From positions 744,001 through 808,000 of the forward strand of contig CAWBNG010000004.1 in NCBI GenBank assembly GCA_963790075.1: DNA of 64,000 nucleotides. Direction: 5' to 3'. Of this stretch, positions 49,453 through 57,715 are shown piece after piece. The position numbers and the translations under genes are program-made. Under the pieces are notes generated by a model. It had not been told where the DNA came from, made no database searches, and saw only the letters and a program-made list of their open reading frames with translations. This DNA is from CAYOUV01 sp963790075 (GTDB lineage: Bacteria > Chloroflexota > Anaerolineae > Anaerolineales > Villigracilaceae). How positions within the stretch are numbered: the first letter of the stretch is position 1; the number at the start of each line of letters is the position of its first letter.

Positions 49453-49620
49453 GGTGAGAATTCTCCTCATACTAAAATTTTGTTTGAAATACGATAGGCA
49501 ACATTGATTTGAATATATTGAATATTTTTATCTAAAAAACACCTCCTTTTATTCAGACATGGCATTTCCATGGGTAGTTGATCGGAAATCCTGTGAGGAA
49601 AACATAATGGGTGTGCGTGC

Positions 49621-50646
49621 TCATTTCTTTTGTTTTGTGCCGCACGAATCCCGAATGACCAATTCGGTGTCCAAAATGATATGGCGGGGTGGGGTAATAC
49701 AATTCTCGATCAGGTCGATCAGAATATCTACAGCCCTAGCGCCGAATGAAACAACCGGCTGGCGGATGGTGGTCAACTGGATATCTGACAGGGTAGCAAT
49801 CGGAAGGTCATCAAAGCCGACAAAAGCGACGTCTTCGGGGATGTGTAATCCGGCATCCCGTGCTGCCCGCATAGCACCAATCGCCATGATGTCAGAGGCA
49901 GCAAAAACTGCGTCGGGTTTGGCGGGCAGCAATTGTTGCATCGCATAATATCCCCCTGCCTCAGTGAAATCCCCTTCTCTGATGAGAGCCTCGTTTATCT
50001 CTCGACCTCTCTCAATAAGGGCTTTCCGATACCCTTCTTTTCGATCAATTCCCACTGTGCTATTGACTGGACCAGTGATTGTTGCGATGCGCTGGCGTCC
50101 CGCACGGACAAGGTGGCTGACGGCGTTACGAGCAGCGTTAATGTTGTCGATGTCAATATAGCTGACATTGTCAGATCGGAATGGACGACCGACAACCACG
50201 AGAGGCATGTTGGCATCGATCATGCGACCGATGATTTCCTGGTCGCCTTGTTGACCGGACTGAACAATGACACCATCCAGCAAGCCATTTCGCGAAACAC
50301 GGGAAAAAATATTTTCTTCATCCTCCTTAGAGTTGACCAAAAAAAACGCCAGGGTGTAGTCATTTTGATTGCACGCCTGGGCGATTCCTTTTGTCAGATG
50401 TGGGTAATAGGGATCAGTAAAGAAGATGCTAATGCTAAGAGGCAGGATCAGGCCGATCGTCTGGGAACGCTGCGAAGCCAGAGCGCGGGCAGCCGCATTG
50501 GGACTGTATCCGGTACTTTCAATGACATTCAAGACACGCTTGCGAACGTTATTACGAACGCTCGGGTGCCCGTTCACAACGCGAGAAACCGTGGAGCGAG
50601 ATACGCCTGCTAGTTTTGCAATGTCTTCAAGCGTGAGGTTGGGCAC
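49621..50646 (-). CDS. LacI-family regulator, CelR-like
   Basis: 341 residues. The N-terminal helix-turn-helix LEDIAKLAGVSRSTVSRVVNGHPSVR is followed by the hinge YSPNAAARALASQRSQTIG and a periplasmic-binding-type sensor domain. Two operators lie just upstream: a perfect TGGGAGCGCTCCCA and an 11/14 match next to the start codon, so it very likely controls itself. The perfect site equals the operator published for CelR of Thermobifida fusca, which is released by cellobiose. I therefore infer a cello-oligosaccharide-type effector and regulation of the opp/GH3/GH2 genes downstream. No second copy of the perfect site was found before those genes, so read-through from this promoter is one possibility. 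Confidence 0.9.
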   Translation of the reverse strand: MPNLTLEDIAKLAGVSRSTVSRVVNGHPSVRNNVRKRVLNVIESTGYSPNAAARALASQRSQTIGLILPLSISIFFTDPYYPHLTKGIAQACNQNDYTLAFFLVNSKEDEENIFSRVSRNGLLDGVIVQSGQQGDQEIIGRMIDANMPLVVVGRPFRSDNVSYIDIDNINAARNAVSHLVRAGRQRIATITGPVNSTVGIDRKEGYRKALIERGREINEALIREGDFTEAGGYYAMQQLLPAKPDAVFAASDIMAIGAMRAARDAGLHIPEDVAFVGFDDLPIATLSDIQLTTIRQPVVSFGARAVDILIDLIENCITPPRHIILDTELVIRDSCGTKQKK

Positions 50647-50662
50647 TGATGTCTCCTGAAAA

Positions 50663-50676
50663 TGGTAGCGTTCTCA
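50663..50676. promoter_or_regulatory. Secondary LacI/CelR operator
   Basis: TGGTAGCGTTCTCA matches TGGGAGCGCTCCCA at 11 of 14 positions. It ends 17 bases from the regulator start codon and 68 bases from the perfect operator; a DNA loop or second repressor dimer is plausible. Confidence 0.55.
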
Positions 50677-50744
50677 AAATTATTCTTCCATATATAGGTA
50701 TTTTCGGTAATATTTGTGTTTTGTTGGCATATATTCCAATATTA

Positions 50745-50758
50745 TGGGAGCGCTCCCA
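50745..50758. promoter_or_regulatory. Perfect CelR-type operator palindrome
   Basis: TGGGAGCGCTCCCA is a perfect 14-base palindrome with the central CG typical of LacI-family operators and identical to the published CelR operator. It is 99 bases upstream of the regulator start codon. Confidence 0.9.
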
Positions 50759-51319
50759 ATACTAATGTTCATTATACTGATTTTTTTACGCGAGTCAACT
50801 ACTTTGTGGAAATTGGTTCAACTATGTGTCCGCTGAAGGGTCATTTCTTTTTTCGATACTGGGGACCTTTTTATGATTTCCCCCTTTGTTAAATATCTCT
50901 TGGGAAGAATGGCCTGTGAGTTGCTCCAACATGGTTTTTCCACGCGCTGCGTAGTATGACACCCCTACCGGACGAATCGCAATTTATTACAGCGGGGCTG
51001 ATACGGTGACAGCCCTGGAGTTTGGGTACTTTGACGCTATTATGGATTTTCTAAAGGCGAACTCGGAATTATAGAACGGTGAGAAAACAAGTGCTTCTTG
51101 GTGAAAAATCCTAAAGTTTTCGACCGGTAACAAATTTGGCGCAAATTGCACAAGTGATGCGATTGTGATCTTGATTTTAGGCTATCTTCGGTTACGGAGC
51201 CGATCAGATTCAATTTATCCGCTTTATTGTCTTGTAAGTCAAGCGGTTTTTGTTATTAGAGACGCATTCCCCATCTCGCCATAATAACCATAGTGATCGT
51301 TCTCGTAGGATGTGTAATG
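50759..51319. other. Intergenic stretch without recognised gene
   Basis: This 560-base region separates the hydrogenase/sulfur operon end (hypA) from the regulator of the sugar operon. It is AT-rich near 50760-50900. I see no coding frame with a ribosome binding site and no RNA gene. A weak stem ccgctt/aagcgg with a 20-base loop and a following T-run on the plus strand lies near 51218-51255 but serves no plus-strand gene. No convincing terminator for the hypA end was found. Confidence 0.5.
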
Positions 51320-51697
51320 TTAGACGGAACCCCCTCCTGAAATAGGGGGTTCTTCGTTTTCCACGTCCAGCGCTTCCAGGAAAAATTCATCCCCGGCGGC
51401 GATTTTAGCCCCGATATTACCGCACGAAGGGCAGGTCATGTCATCTCCATCTGGGCGGAATTTGGTGGCGCAGGCGATACATTGCAACTCAGCCGGGACG
51501 CGCCGGAAATGCAACTTTGCCCCATCAGCAATCGTATCTTTGGCGATGATATCCCAATAGAACTGGATAGAATCATCTATCAAGCTGGAGAGTTGCCCAA
51601 TCACCAGATACAGGTCCGTAATACGAGTTGCATTGACTTCGTTGGCACGACGCAGTGATATTTCCAAGATGCTCTGTGTGACGGGAAGTTCATGCAC
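51320..51697 (-). CDS. hypA: Hydrogenase nickel-incorporation protein HypA
   Basis: 125 residues. The invariant start MHE places H2 for nickel binding. The zinc site is C73/C76 (LQCIACATKF) and C89/C92 (MTCPSCG). HypA, with HypB, delivers nickel to the hydrogenase large subunit before C-terminal cleavage. It is the last gene of the operon, 26 bases after tatA. The C-terminal tail (DVENEEPPISGGGSV) is longer than usual and its DNA forms a hairpin near 51326-51351. The other hyp genes (B-F) are not in the window. Confidence 0.93.
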   Translation of the reverse strand: MHELPVTQSILEISLRRANEVNATRITDLYLVIGQLSSLIDDSIQFYWDIIAKDTIADGAKLHFRRVPAELQCIACATKFRPDGDDMTCPSCGNIGAKIAAGDEFFLEALDVENEEPPISGGGSV

Positions 51698-51723
51698 GTA
51701 AGGTTTGTCCTGGCGATAGTGCT

Positions 51724-51885
51724 CTAATCCGACTCGTCCTTGTCATCTGTGCCAGATAAGCCTTTTCGAAAGGCATGCAGGCTACTTCCGAATTCCCCCG
51801 AGAGCTTGCTGATACGGCCTACGCCGAATAGCAACACGATTATTAATAACAGAATCAGTAATTCTGGAAGGCCGAATCCTAACAT
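51724..51885 (-). CDS. tatA: TatA/E-type twin-arginine translocase subunit
   Basis: 53 residues from the ATG at 51885, which has AAGGAG 7 bases upstream; an earlier in-frame ATG is less likely. The layout is that of TatA: one membrane helix (ELLILLLIIVLLFGVG), the FG hinge, an amphipathic helix (RISKLSGEFGSSLHAFRKGL) and an acidic tail. It sits in the operon of a Tat-signal-bearing hydrogenase small subunit and is probably a dedicated or boosted export component for it. Confidence 0.9.
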   Translation of the reverse strand: MLGFGLPELLILLLIIVLLFGVGRISKLSGEFGSSLHAFRKGLSGTDDKDESD

Positions 51886-51914
51886 TTCGTTCTCCTTACG
51901 CTTTAACAATCTAT

Positions 51915-52970
51915 TTAATATGTTGATGTTAATACTTTTCCAAAGTCCTCTGGCTGAACGCCTGGAGATTCGATGGACCGGAGGGCGTAAAACTGGTTAA
52001 CGGCTTTGGTGACAGCCAGTGATGAGGCCTCGACGCCGTCCAGAGTTCGTTCGAGTTCGGGCAGATCCTCAGCCGGGTAGAAAAAGAAATCACCGGAGAT
52101 GTGAACGTCATGTAAAAACCCAGCCTCGCTGATGGCAGTCACCCGGACCAAGCCGCCCGGAGTCTTGAGCATGTTCTGAACCACGTAAACGCCCTCGCGA
52201 ATTTTGACTTGGCGCGTATCTGCACGGCGACGATCGTTAGCAAAAAGCCACTCGTCATTATACATCTCAGCCATGCGGCGGTCAGCTTCGGCCAGCAATT
52301 CGGTGTCAACCTTGACCTGCATCGTCAAAGGTCCTAAAAGAGCTTCATAGCGTTTTGCCAGCGCGGAGGCCAGATTGGTTGTATCAGGGACTTGCCCGGT
52401 CTCTCGCAACATGGTACTCAAGTTTTCCTGCAGGGTCTTGAAAACCTTATCACGGAACTTCTCGTCTGGCACGCGCAAAACCTTAGACATCATTTCGTAA
52501 TTAAAGTCCATGATGAAATTCCCGACCAAGACCAACATGCCTTCAATCTCAGCTGCCCCATTCCCGGAGATTTTGCGCCCATTGGCGAGGATGTCATTGA
52601 CCGGTTTGTATTCGGCTGAGACGCCAAACTCACGATAAGTTTCAATCACCGGCTCAAGGAACTTGCGATAGAATGCACCTTTATTTTGAGGTACATCGGG
52701 GCGGTCAGCCCGTAGGATCAGTTGGTAGAATAACTGGCCGCTGTCTAGGTAAACTGCTCCACCGCCAACTTCACGCCGAATCATCGGGATGTCGTGGGCC
52801 TGGGCGAACGCGACATCGATCTCCTGTTCTGCATCTTGATGGAAGCCGAGGCAAACGTAAGGTGTTGCCGGGCGTAATATAAATAATGCCTCACGACCCA
52901 GATGAGCAGCGGCGTGGTACAGTGATTGACTGTGAACCCAGGAAACCTTGTCGAGAAAATAGTAATTCAT
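51915..52970 (-). CDS. lplA: Lipoate-protein ligase A-type enzyme
   Basis: 351 residues. The catalytic domain shows RREVGGGAVY (65-74), the lipoate/ATP pocket, then VNDILANGRKISGNGA with the probable catalytic K133. The C-terminal third resembles an LplA accessory domain. The enzyme activates lipoate (or octanoate) and attaches it to a lysine of a carrier protein. The only evident carrier in the window is the GcvH/LbpA-like protein in the same operon, six genes upstream, so a dedicated ligase-carrier pair is likely. The 4-base overlap with the hydrogenase protease ties it to hydrogenase expression. No lipoyl synthase (LipA or LipS) is in the window. Confidence 0.9.
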   Translation of the reverse strand: MNYYFLDKVSWVHSQSLYHAAAHLGREALFILRPATPYVCLGFHQDAEQEIDVAFAQAHDIPMIRREVGGGAVYLDSGQLFYQLILRADRPDVPQNKGAFYRKFLEPVIETYREFGVSAEYKPVNDILANGRKISGNGAAEIEGMLVLVGNFIMDFNYEMMSKVLRVPDEKFRDKVFKTLQENLSTMLRETGQVPDTTNLASALAKRYEALLGPLTMQVKVDTELLAEADRRMAEMYNDEWLFANDRRRADTRQVKIREGVYVVQNMLKTPGGLVRVTAISEAGFLHDVHISGDFFFYPAEDLPELERTLDGVEASSLAVTKAVNQFYALRSIESPGVQPEDFGKVLTSTY

Positions 52971-53476
52971 CGATCATTCCTTTTGTAAGACGGATTGATT
53001 AGTCCCCATTCATGCAATATGGCTTCAGCGCGATCTAAGATCATCGGCAGGACAGCGCCAATCTGAGGGCTTAGGTCCACACCGACTGATAGGTCCGCAG
53101 GCTGTGCGCCGATCATATGCAAATGAAGAGGTAATTTGTCACGAAAACTGGCCAGCCCTAATACTTCCTGGAAGGTAATCTGGTGGTCTGACATTTTAAT
53201 GCCGGTATATAGTGGAATGTCGTCGCGTGCCAACTCAATCAGCGTGCCTGGCTGCTTGCGTGCATTGATCGCATCGAGCACCAATAAATGGCTGGAAGCC
53301 TCCACCCAGGGTAAAAGGTTCAGCCCCAACACCCCTCCATCTACGAACTCAACCCCGGTTGCTTTTCCCAAACGAGCCTCCAAAGCTTTCAGGGCATGAA
53401 CACCCAGACCCTCATCGCGGTTAAGTGTGTTGCCCAATCCGAGCACAATCTTACGATCAGCACCGTTGCCATTCAT
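52967..53476 (-). CDS. hyaD: NiFe hydrogenase maturation endopeptidase (HyaD/HybD family)
   Basis: 169 residues from the ATG at 53476, which overlaps the stop of the preceding frame in ATGA; an ATG at 53488 is an alternative. The family motif GLGNTLNRDEGLG gives nickel ligand E22, with D68 (LVLDAIN) and H98 (MSDHQ) at the other ligand positions. This protease senses nickel in the large subunit and removes its C-terminal tail. Its substrate here should be HynL, with a 21-residue tail after DPCMACAIH. The stop overlaps the ligase start by 4 bases. Confidence 0.93.
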   Translation of the reverse strand: MNGNGADRKIVLGLGNTLNRDEGLGVHALKALEARLGKATGVEFVDGGVLGLNLLPWVEASSHLLVLDAINARKQPGTLIELARDDIPLYTGIKMSDHQITFQEVLGLASFRDKLPLHLHMIGAQPADLSVGVDLSPQIGAVLPMILDRAEAILHEWGLINPSYKRNDR

Positions 53477-53893
53477 TCCAGTCTCCAAACCTGATACTTT
53501 TGTCGTGACCGTACTGCAATAACCCTTTTCTTTGAACCAGACAGTTGTTGGAAAAATCCTTCAAACAGGCCAGCTACATAGAAACGCATGGACTGATTTC
53601 CGGCAAGCCCAAGATCCTGAATTAGCTCTAACACCAGGTTGCCTGTAATTTTTAGATCACCAGTATCTGTTATTTCCAGCTTACGCAGAAAGCCTAGTTC
53701 GATCGGCAGCATCCCGCTTCGGTTTACTGCATCCTCTTTGGAAAGCTTGAGGGGAAGCCTCTCTTAGATTGGCAGATGCTCCTTGCCCGGCCGAGCGCAA
53801 TACAGCTTGGGCACCATGTTGGCCAATTAATTTAGCCAGGCTTTCCGCAACGATTAAAAGTGATTTAAGGCTGACTTCGCAATCAATGGTCAT
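53473..53893 (-). pseudogene. Hydrogenase-operon small protein, apparently frameshifted (V4R-like end)
   Basis: Two frames look like parts of one gene. The first (ATG at 53893) reads MTIDCEVSLKSLLIVAES to GQGASANL; the second reads ERLPLKLSKEDAVNRSG then MLPIELGFLRKLEITDTGD to its stop at 53473. Joining them needs one base removed near 53762-53767 and gives about 139 residues. The C-terminal segment MRFYVAGLFEGFFQQLSG weakly resembles the end of V4R domains, small ligand-binding or scaffold domains, but the usual cysteines are absent. It lies between hynL and the hydrogenase protease, so an accessory role in maturation is plausible. The break may be real, programmed, or a sequence error. Confidence 0.5.
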
Positions 53894-53940
53894 AAAATGT
53901 GTTATGCAGCCAATTGGAGAAGTTGAAATAAATTCAAGCA

Positions 53941-53985
53941 GAGAAGTGACCTCTGGGAGTTGGAACTACGCAGAGGTCACTTCTC
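53941..53985 (-). repeat. Intercistronic hairpin downstream of hynL
   Basis: Perfect 14-base stem gagaagtgacctct / agaggtcacttctc with a 17-base loop, starting 12 bases after the hynL stop. The coding strand then runs into T-rich but not poly-T sequence. It may be an mRNA-protecting element or a partial terminator separating the structural genes from the maturation genes. Confidence 0.65.
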
Positions 53986-53997
53986 GGTCTATTGTTA

Positions 53998-55737
53998 CTA
54001 GCTTATACAAACATTCAAGCCGGTGGCGGTTTCACCCAGGTCGTTTCCGTCAGCGTCAATCATATGGATGGCGCATGCCATGCACGGATCGAAGGAGTGA
54101 ATTGTACGCAGGATTTCCAACGGCTGATCCGGGACAGCCAGCGGTGTGTCGACCAGTGACATCTCATAGGCGCCGGCTTGATCTTTTTGGTCTCGCGGCG
54201 AGGCGTTCCAAGTTGTAGGAACTACCATCTGGTAATTTTCGATCTTACCACCATCAATCACAACCCAGTGACCTAGGGCTCCACGCGGAGCCTCCATGTA
54301 CCCAAAGCCCTCGGCGTGATTGGGCCAGGAGGTTGGCTCCCACCGATCACCGTTAAAGGTCTTGGTGTTGCCGGCCTTTATCTCAGCCACCAGATCGTTG
54401 AAAGTCGTGCGCAGGTAGTCCGAGAAGACTTTGGTCTCGATGGCACGTGCTGCTGTACGACCCAGCGTTGAGAAGACGGCTTGGATTGGAGCATTCAGTG
54501 TCTTGAGTACCGAGTTGGTCAAATCCTGGACTTGCTCATTTCCGGTGGCATACATGGCCAATACGCGCGCTAATGGGCCGACCTCCATCGGCGCGTCCGA
54601 CCAGCGCGGCGATTTGAGCCAGGAGTATTTTTGGTCGACATTAAGAAAATCATACGGCGGTTTGGGGCCAGTGTAATCGAATTTGGTCTCGCCTTTCCAC
54701 GGGTGCAAACCGATCTGGTCACCCTCAGCATAGTCGTACCAAGAATGGGTCACATACTCCTTCATTTTTTGGAAATCACGCGGATCGGGTTCAGCGATGT
54801 TACTCAGGTCGCGGTTCATGATTACGGCACGCGGAACCAGAAACTTAGACGTGTCGCTGTTGTCGGTGTCTGGGAATTCTCCCCAGGTCAGGAAGTTTCC
54901 CAATCCTTCACCTATGCTAGCGTAATCAAGGTAATAGGGCGCAATAGCCAGCAGGTCCGGCAAATAGACCTGGTCAACGAAATCATTAATGCGTTGGATG
55001 CTGTCACTAATAATTGACAGTTTTTCGGCATTGAGGGCCGTATCGCTGTTCAAGTCGATCGGCATCGGTACGCCACCAACCACAAAGTTTGGATGAGGGT
55101 TCTTACCACCAAAAATGGTATGGATCTGAACGACATCCTTTTGCCAGTCCAGTGCTTCCAGATAGTGGGCCACTGCCAGCAGGTTGACCTCTGGCGGAAG
55201 CTTATAGGCTGGGTGACCCCAATAGGCGTTGGCAAAGATCGAGAGCTGCCCACTATCAACCAGAGCCTGGACTTTCTTTTGCACGTCGCTGAAATACCCT
55301 TCGGATGAGTTGTGCCAAGGTGAAATCTTCTGTTGGATTGCAGATGTTTGGGTTGGGTCGGCTTTTAACGCTGCTACTACATCCACCCAATCCAATGCGT
55401 GCAGGTGATAGAAATGCATTACGTGATCGTGGGCGTATTGCTGAGCGATCATCAGGTTGCGAATAAGGTTGGCTGCTTTTGGGATCTGGATCTTCAGAGC
55501 ATCTTCCACCGAGCGGATTGAGGCAAATGAGTGCACTGTTGTGCACACGCCACAAGCACGCTGGGTAAAGGCCCACGCATCACGTGGATCTCGCCCTTTC
55601 AAGATGATCTCGATGCCGCGCACCATCGTACCGGACGAGTAAGCCTTGGTAATCTTATTGTCTGGGCCTAGTTCAGCTTCGATGCGCAGATGCCCCTCGA
55701 TCCGGGTGATTGGGTCTACAACTAATCTTTGTGCCAT
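53998..55737 (-). CDS. hynL: NiFe hydrogenase large subunit (Isp-type, group 1e-like)
   Basis: 579 residues. The N-terminal nickel motif is RACGVC (C62, C65) after VDPITRIEGHLRIE, and the C-terminal one DPCMACAIH (C552, C555, H558). A tail of 21 residues after H558 would be removed by the HyaD-type protease encoded in the same operon. It houses the NiFe(CN)2CO site and oxidises or produces H2. With the Tat signal on the small subunit, the dimer should be exported folded to the outer face of the membrane. Assignment to group 1e rests on the gene order hynS-isp1-isp2-hynL rather than on a tree. Confidence 0.93.
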   Translation of the reverse strand: MAQRLVVDPITRIEGHLRIEAELGPDNKITKAYSSGTMVRGIEIILKGRDPRDAWAFTQRACGVCTTVHSFASIRSVEDALKIQIPKAANLIRNLMIAQQYAHDHVMHFYHLHALDWVDVVAALKADPTQTSAIQQKISPWHNSSEGYFSDVQKKVQALVDSGQLSIFANAYWGHPAYKLPPEVNLLAVAHYLEALDWQKDVVQIHTIFGGKNPHPNFVVGGVPMPIDLNSDTALNAEKLSIISDSIQRINDFVDQVYLPDLLAIAPYYLDYASIGEGLGNFLTWGEFPDTDNSDTSKFLVPRAVIMNRDLSNIAEPDPRDFQKMKEYVTHSWYDYAEGDQIGLHPWKGETKFDYTGPKPPYDFLNVDQKYSWLKSPRWSDAPMEVGPLARVLAMYATGNEQVQDLTNSVLKTLNAPIQAVFSTLGRTAARAIETKVFSDYLRTTFNDLVAEIKAGNTKTFNGDRWEPTSWPNHAEGFGYMEAPRGALGHWVVIDGGKIENYQMVVPTTWNASPRDQKDQAGAYEMSLVDTPLAVPDQPLEILRTIHSFDPCMACAIHMIDADGNDLGETATGLNVCIS

Positions 55738-55749
55738 GATTTAGCTCCT

Positions 55750-57018
55750 CTAATCTTCCATTGCATCGGCGACCATTTGGGCTAGACCGGTTATTTTCCA
55801 ATCTAGGTTGAAATGTTCTACGCCGTCGGTGAATTGCAAACGGCAATTGGAGCAGGACATGGTCACGGTTTTGGCGCCGACCTTATTGACCTGCTCGATC
55901 TTCAACTCGAAGGCTGCGTAGCGCACCGGGTCGGCAGCCTTGATGGCAATCACGCCACCACCGCCGCCGCAACAAATCGCTTCCTCGCGATTGGGCGTCA
56001 TTTCCTTGAAAGATTTGGGAGCCAAAATATTGAGGACCTCGCGCGGCTCCTTAATAAAACCGCCGCGGCGCTGGATTTTACAGGCATCGTGGAAAGTGAT
56101 TGTACCGCTGTCGTTTTCATCGAAGAAGCCAGGTTTTACTTTGATGCGGCCAGAGCCCACAAGTTCGCCAAGCACACCGGTGATATGCGTAATTTCAAAG
56201 TCATTGGCTTCGGGTATTAAATTGCCTGCCAGCCAACGCAAAGCGTCATAGGCATGACCACACTCGGTTACAACGATGCGCTTGACGCCCAATTCTTTGG
56301 CGCCATCCAGAACGCGCTGCAAGAAAAGCTTGGTATGCTCTTCACTACCCTCGTAGAAACCGAAGTTAACCACCTCGCGCGCTTTCGAAGAGACCGTCCA
56401 TTTTTCGCCAGCCTTATTGAGTATTTTGGCAATGGCGGCGATATTGCTGGGAAATTTCATCACCTCGATGGATGAGAACACAACGAGAGTCTCTGCGCCT
56501 TTGACGTCGCGCGGAATTACTACATCCCAATCATCAGCAACCCACTCGAGGCGCGAATCCCATACCTCGCTAGTCATACCCAGTGGGCTGCCTTCTTCGA
56601 TCTGCTTGTTGACCGCGACCATCAGGTCTTCCGGGACCTTCCCGGCCGCAGCCAGACCAGCCCGCACGTCGTGCAAGAGCGGACCCAGGTCAATGCCCAT
56701 GGGGCAGACCATCGCGCATTTGTTACAAACCGTGCAGGCGTAGTAATTGATTTCGCTCCAATGATCTAAGTCTTCATCTGTTATTTGTTTGTCGATGCCG
56801 AGCAATAACTTGAATTTTCCGGTCAGTGTGAAGCGTTGCTCATAAGCCCGGCGTAACAATTCTAATTTCCAGACCGGGGCGTATTCGGGATTGCCGGTGC
56901 CTTGGTAAAAGTGGCAGGCCTCGGCACACATCCCGCAGCGGGTGCAGGCTTCCAATTGGGAGGCTACCCAGCCGCCGGTTTCTTTCACAAAAACATTCAT
57001 GGCTTCTAGGGTTTGCAT
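55750..57018 (-). CDS. isp2: HdrD/DsrK-like iron-sulfur protein, Isp2
   Basis: 422 residues. Two [4Fe-4S] motifs lie at C25/C28/C31/C35 and C95/C98/C101/C105. Two CCG domains follow. The second is complete: C313, then C349-C350 (ICCGGGGG), then C389/C392 (SCSNC), the pattern of the noncubane cluster that cleaves heterodisulfides in HdrB/HdrD. The first CCG domain keeps only C253 (TECGHAY). In Isp-type hydrogenases this protein sits on the cytoplasmic side and passes electrons between the membrane cytochrome Isp1 and a cytoplasmic partner. A disulfide or persulfide substrate is inferred. Spacing to isp1 is 10 bases and to hynL 12 bases. Confidence 0.9.
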   Translation of the reverse strand: MQTLEAMNVFVKETGGWVASQLEACTRCGMCAEACHFYQGTGNPEYAPVWKLELLRRAYEQRFTLTGKFKLLLGIDKQITDEDLDHWSEINYYACTVCNKCAMVCPMGIDLGPLLHDVRAGLAAAGKVPEDLMVAVNKQIEEGSPLGMTSEVWDSRLEWVADDWDVVIPRDVKGAETLVVFSSIEVMKFPSNIAAIAKILNKAGEKWTVSSKAREVVNFGFYEGSEEHTKLFLQRVLDGAKELGVKRIVVTECGHAYDALRWLAGNLIPEANDFEITHITGVLGELVGSGRIKVKPGFFDENDSGTITFHDACKIQRRGGFIKEPREVLNILAPKSFKEMTPNREEAICCGGGGGVIAIKAADPVRYAAFELKIEQVNKVGAKTVTMSCSNCRLQFTDGVEHFNLDWKITGLAQMVADAMED

Positions 57019-57028
57019 CGTGTTCCTC

Positions 57029-57706
57029 CTACGGGTTGACAGCCCGCTTGCCGAACTCTACTCCGTGGATCGTTCGGGCGAAGAAGTAGAAAATAAAGTG
57101 AGAAATTCTGCTGAGCGGAATCCAAATCAACAAGATATCCACTACCAGCATGTGGATGCTGAACAGCACTTCATAACGGAAAAACATGTGGTGGGTCAGC
57201 ATGTAGCCACTTACCATTGGCAGAAAGACCAGCGTCCAGTTGGCCCATTCGGAAGGACCGCTGATCAGTCGCATGACAGGGTTGACCAGGCGATGGATTA
57301 GCAAGGCGACCATCGCAGCAATGCCGACAGCTGCCATCCAGTCAACCATTGGTAGCGGCAGCGTCGCCCAACCAAATCCAAGCAGGCTCTTCCAAACCAG
57401 CATATGCGCGGTTCCCAAAATTAGGACGACGAGCAATGCCAGATGGAACAAACCACCCGCCAGGTAGATGACTGGGTTCTTGCTGAAGGTGCGTTTCACC
57501 CAAGGTACGAATGGCCAGATCAGGATGCTCTTCAAAAAACTCTTGACCACACCACCCCCTTTGCTACCTTTTGGAGGCACCTTATCTCGCGACCAGCCCA
57601 ACATTAGGACGCGTACCAGCCGGTACAGCATTCCAGCTACGAAAACCAGTAGAGAAACCTGAAACAGCGGGCCGCGTACAAATTCAAGGAAAGCGTTCCA
57701 ATTCAT
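57029..57706 (-). CDS. isp1: NarI/HdrE-like membrane cytochrome b, Isp1
   Basis: 225 residues with five hydrophobic segments (about 13-36, 80-102, 122-142, 158-175, 182-205). Histidines H88, H101, H138, H172/H173 and H185 lie in or near helices and are candidate haem b ligands, as in NarI and DsrM. A basic loop (residues 40-72) is probably cytoplasmic. It would take electrons from the periplasmic hydrogenase and carry them across the membrane to Isp2, or in reverse. Placed between hynS and isp2 exactly as in known Isp-type operons. Confidence 0.9.
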   Translation of the reverse strand: MNWNAFLEFVRGPLFQVSLLVFVAGMLYRLVRVLMLGWSRDKVPPKGSKGGGVVKSFLKSILIWPFVPWVKRTFSKNPVIYLAGGLFHLALLVVLILGTAHMLVWKSLLGFGWATLPLPMVDWMAAVGIAAMVALLIHRLVNPVMRLISGPSEWANWTLVFLPMVSGYMLTHHMFFRYEVLFSIHMLVVDILLIWIPLSRISHFIFYFFARTIHGVEFGKRAVNP

Positions 57707-57715
57707 GGTTTCCTC

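Noticed and set aside
51326..51351. Hairpin at the end of hypA as operon terminator
   Set aside because: It lies inside the coding sequence and is not followed by a U-run on the coding strand.
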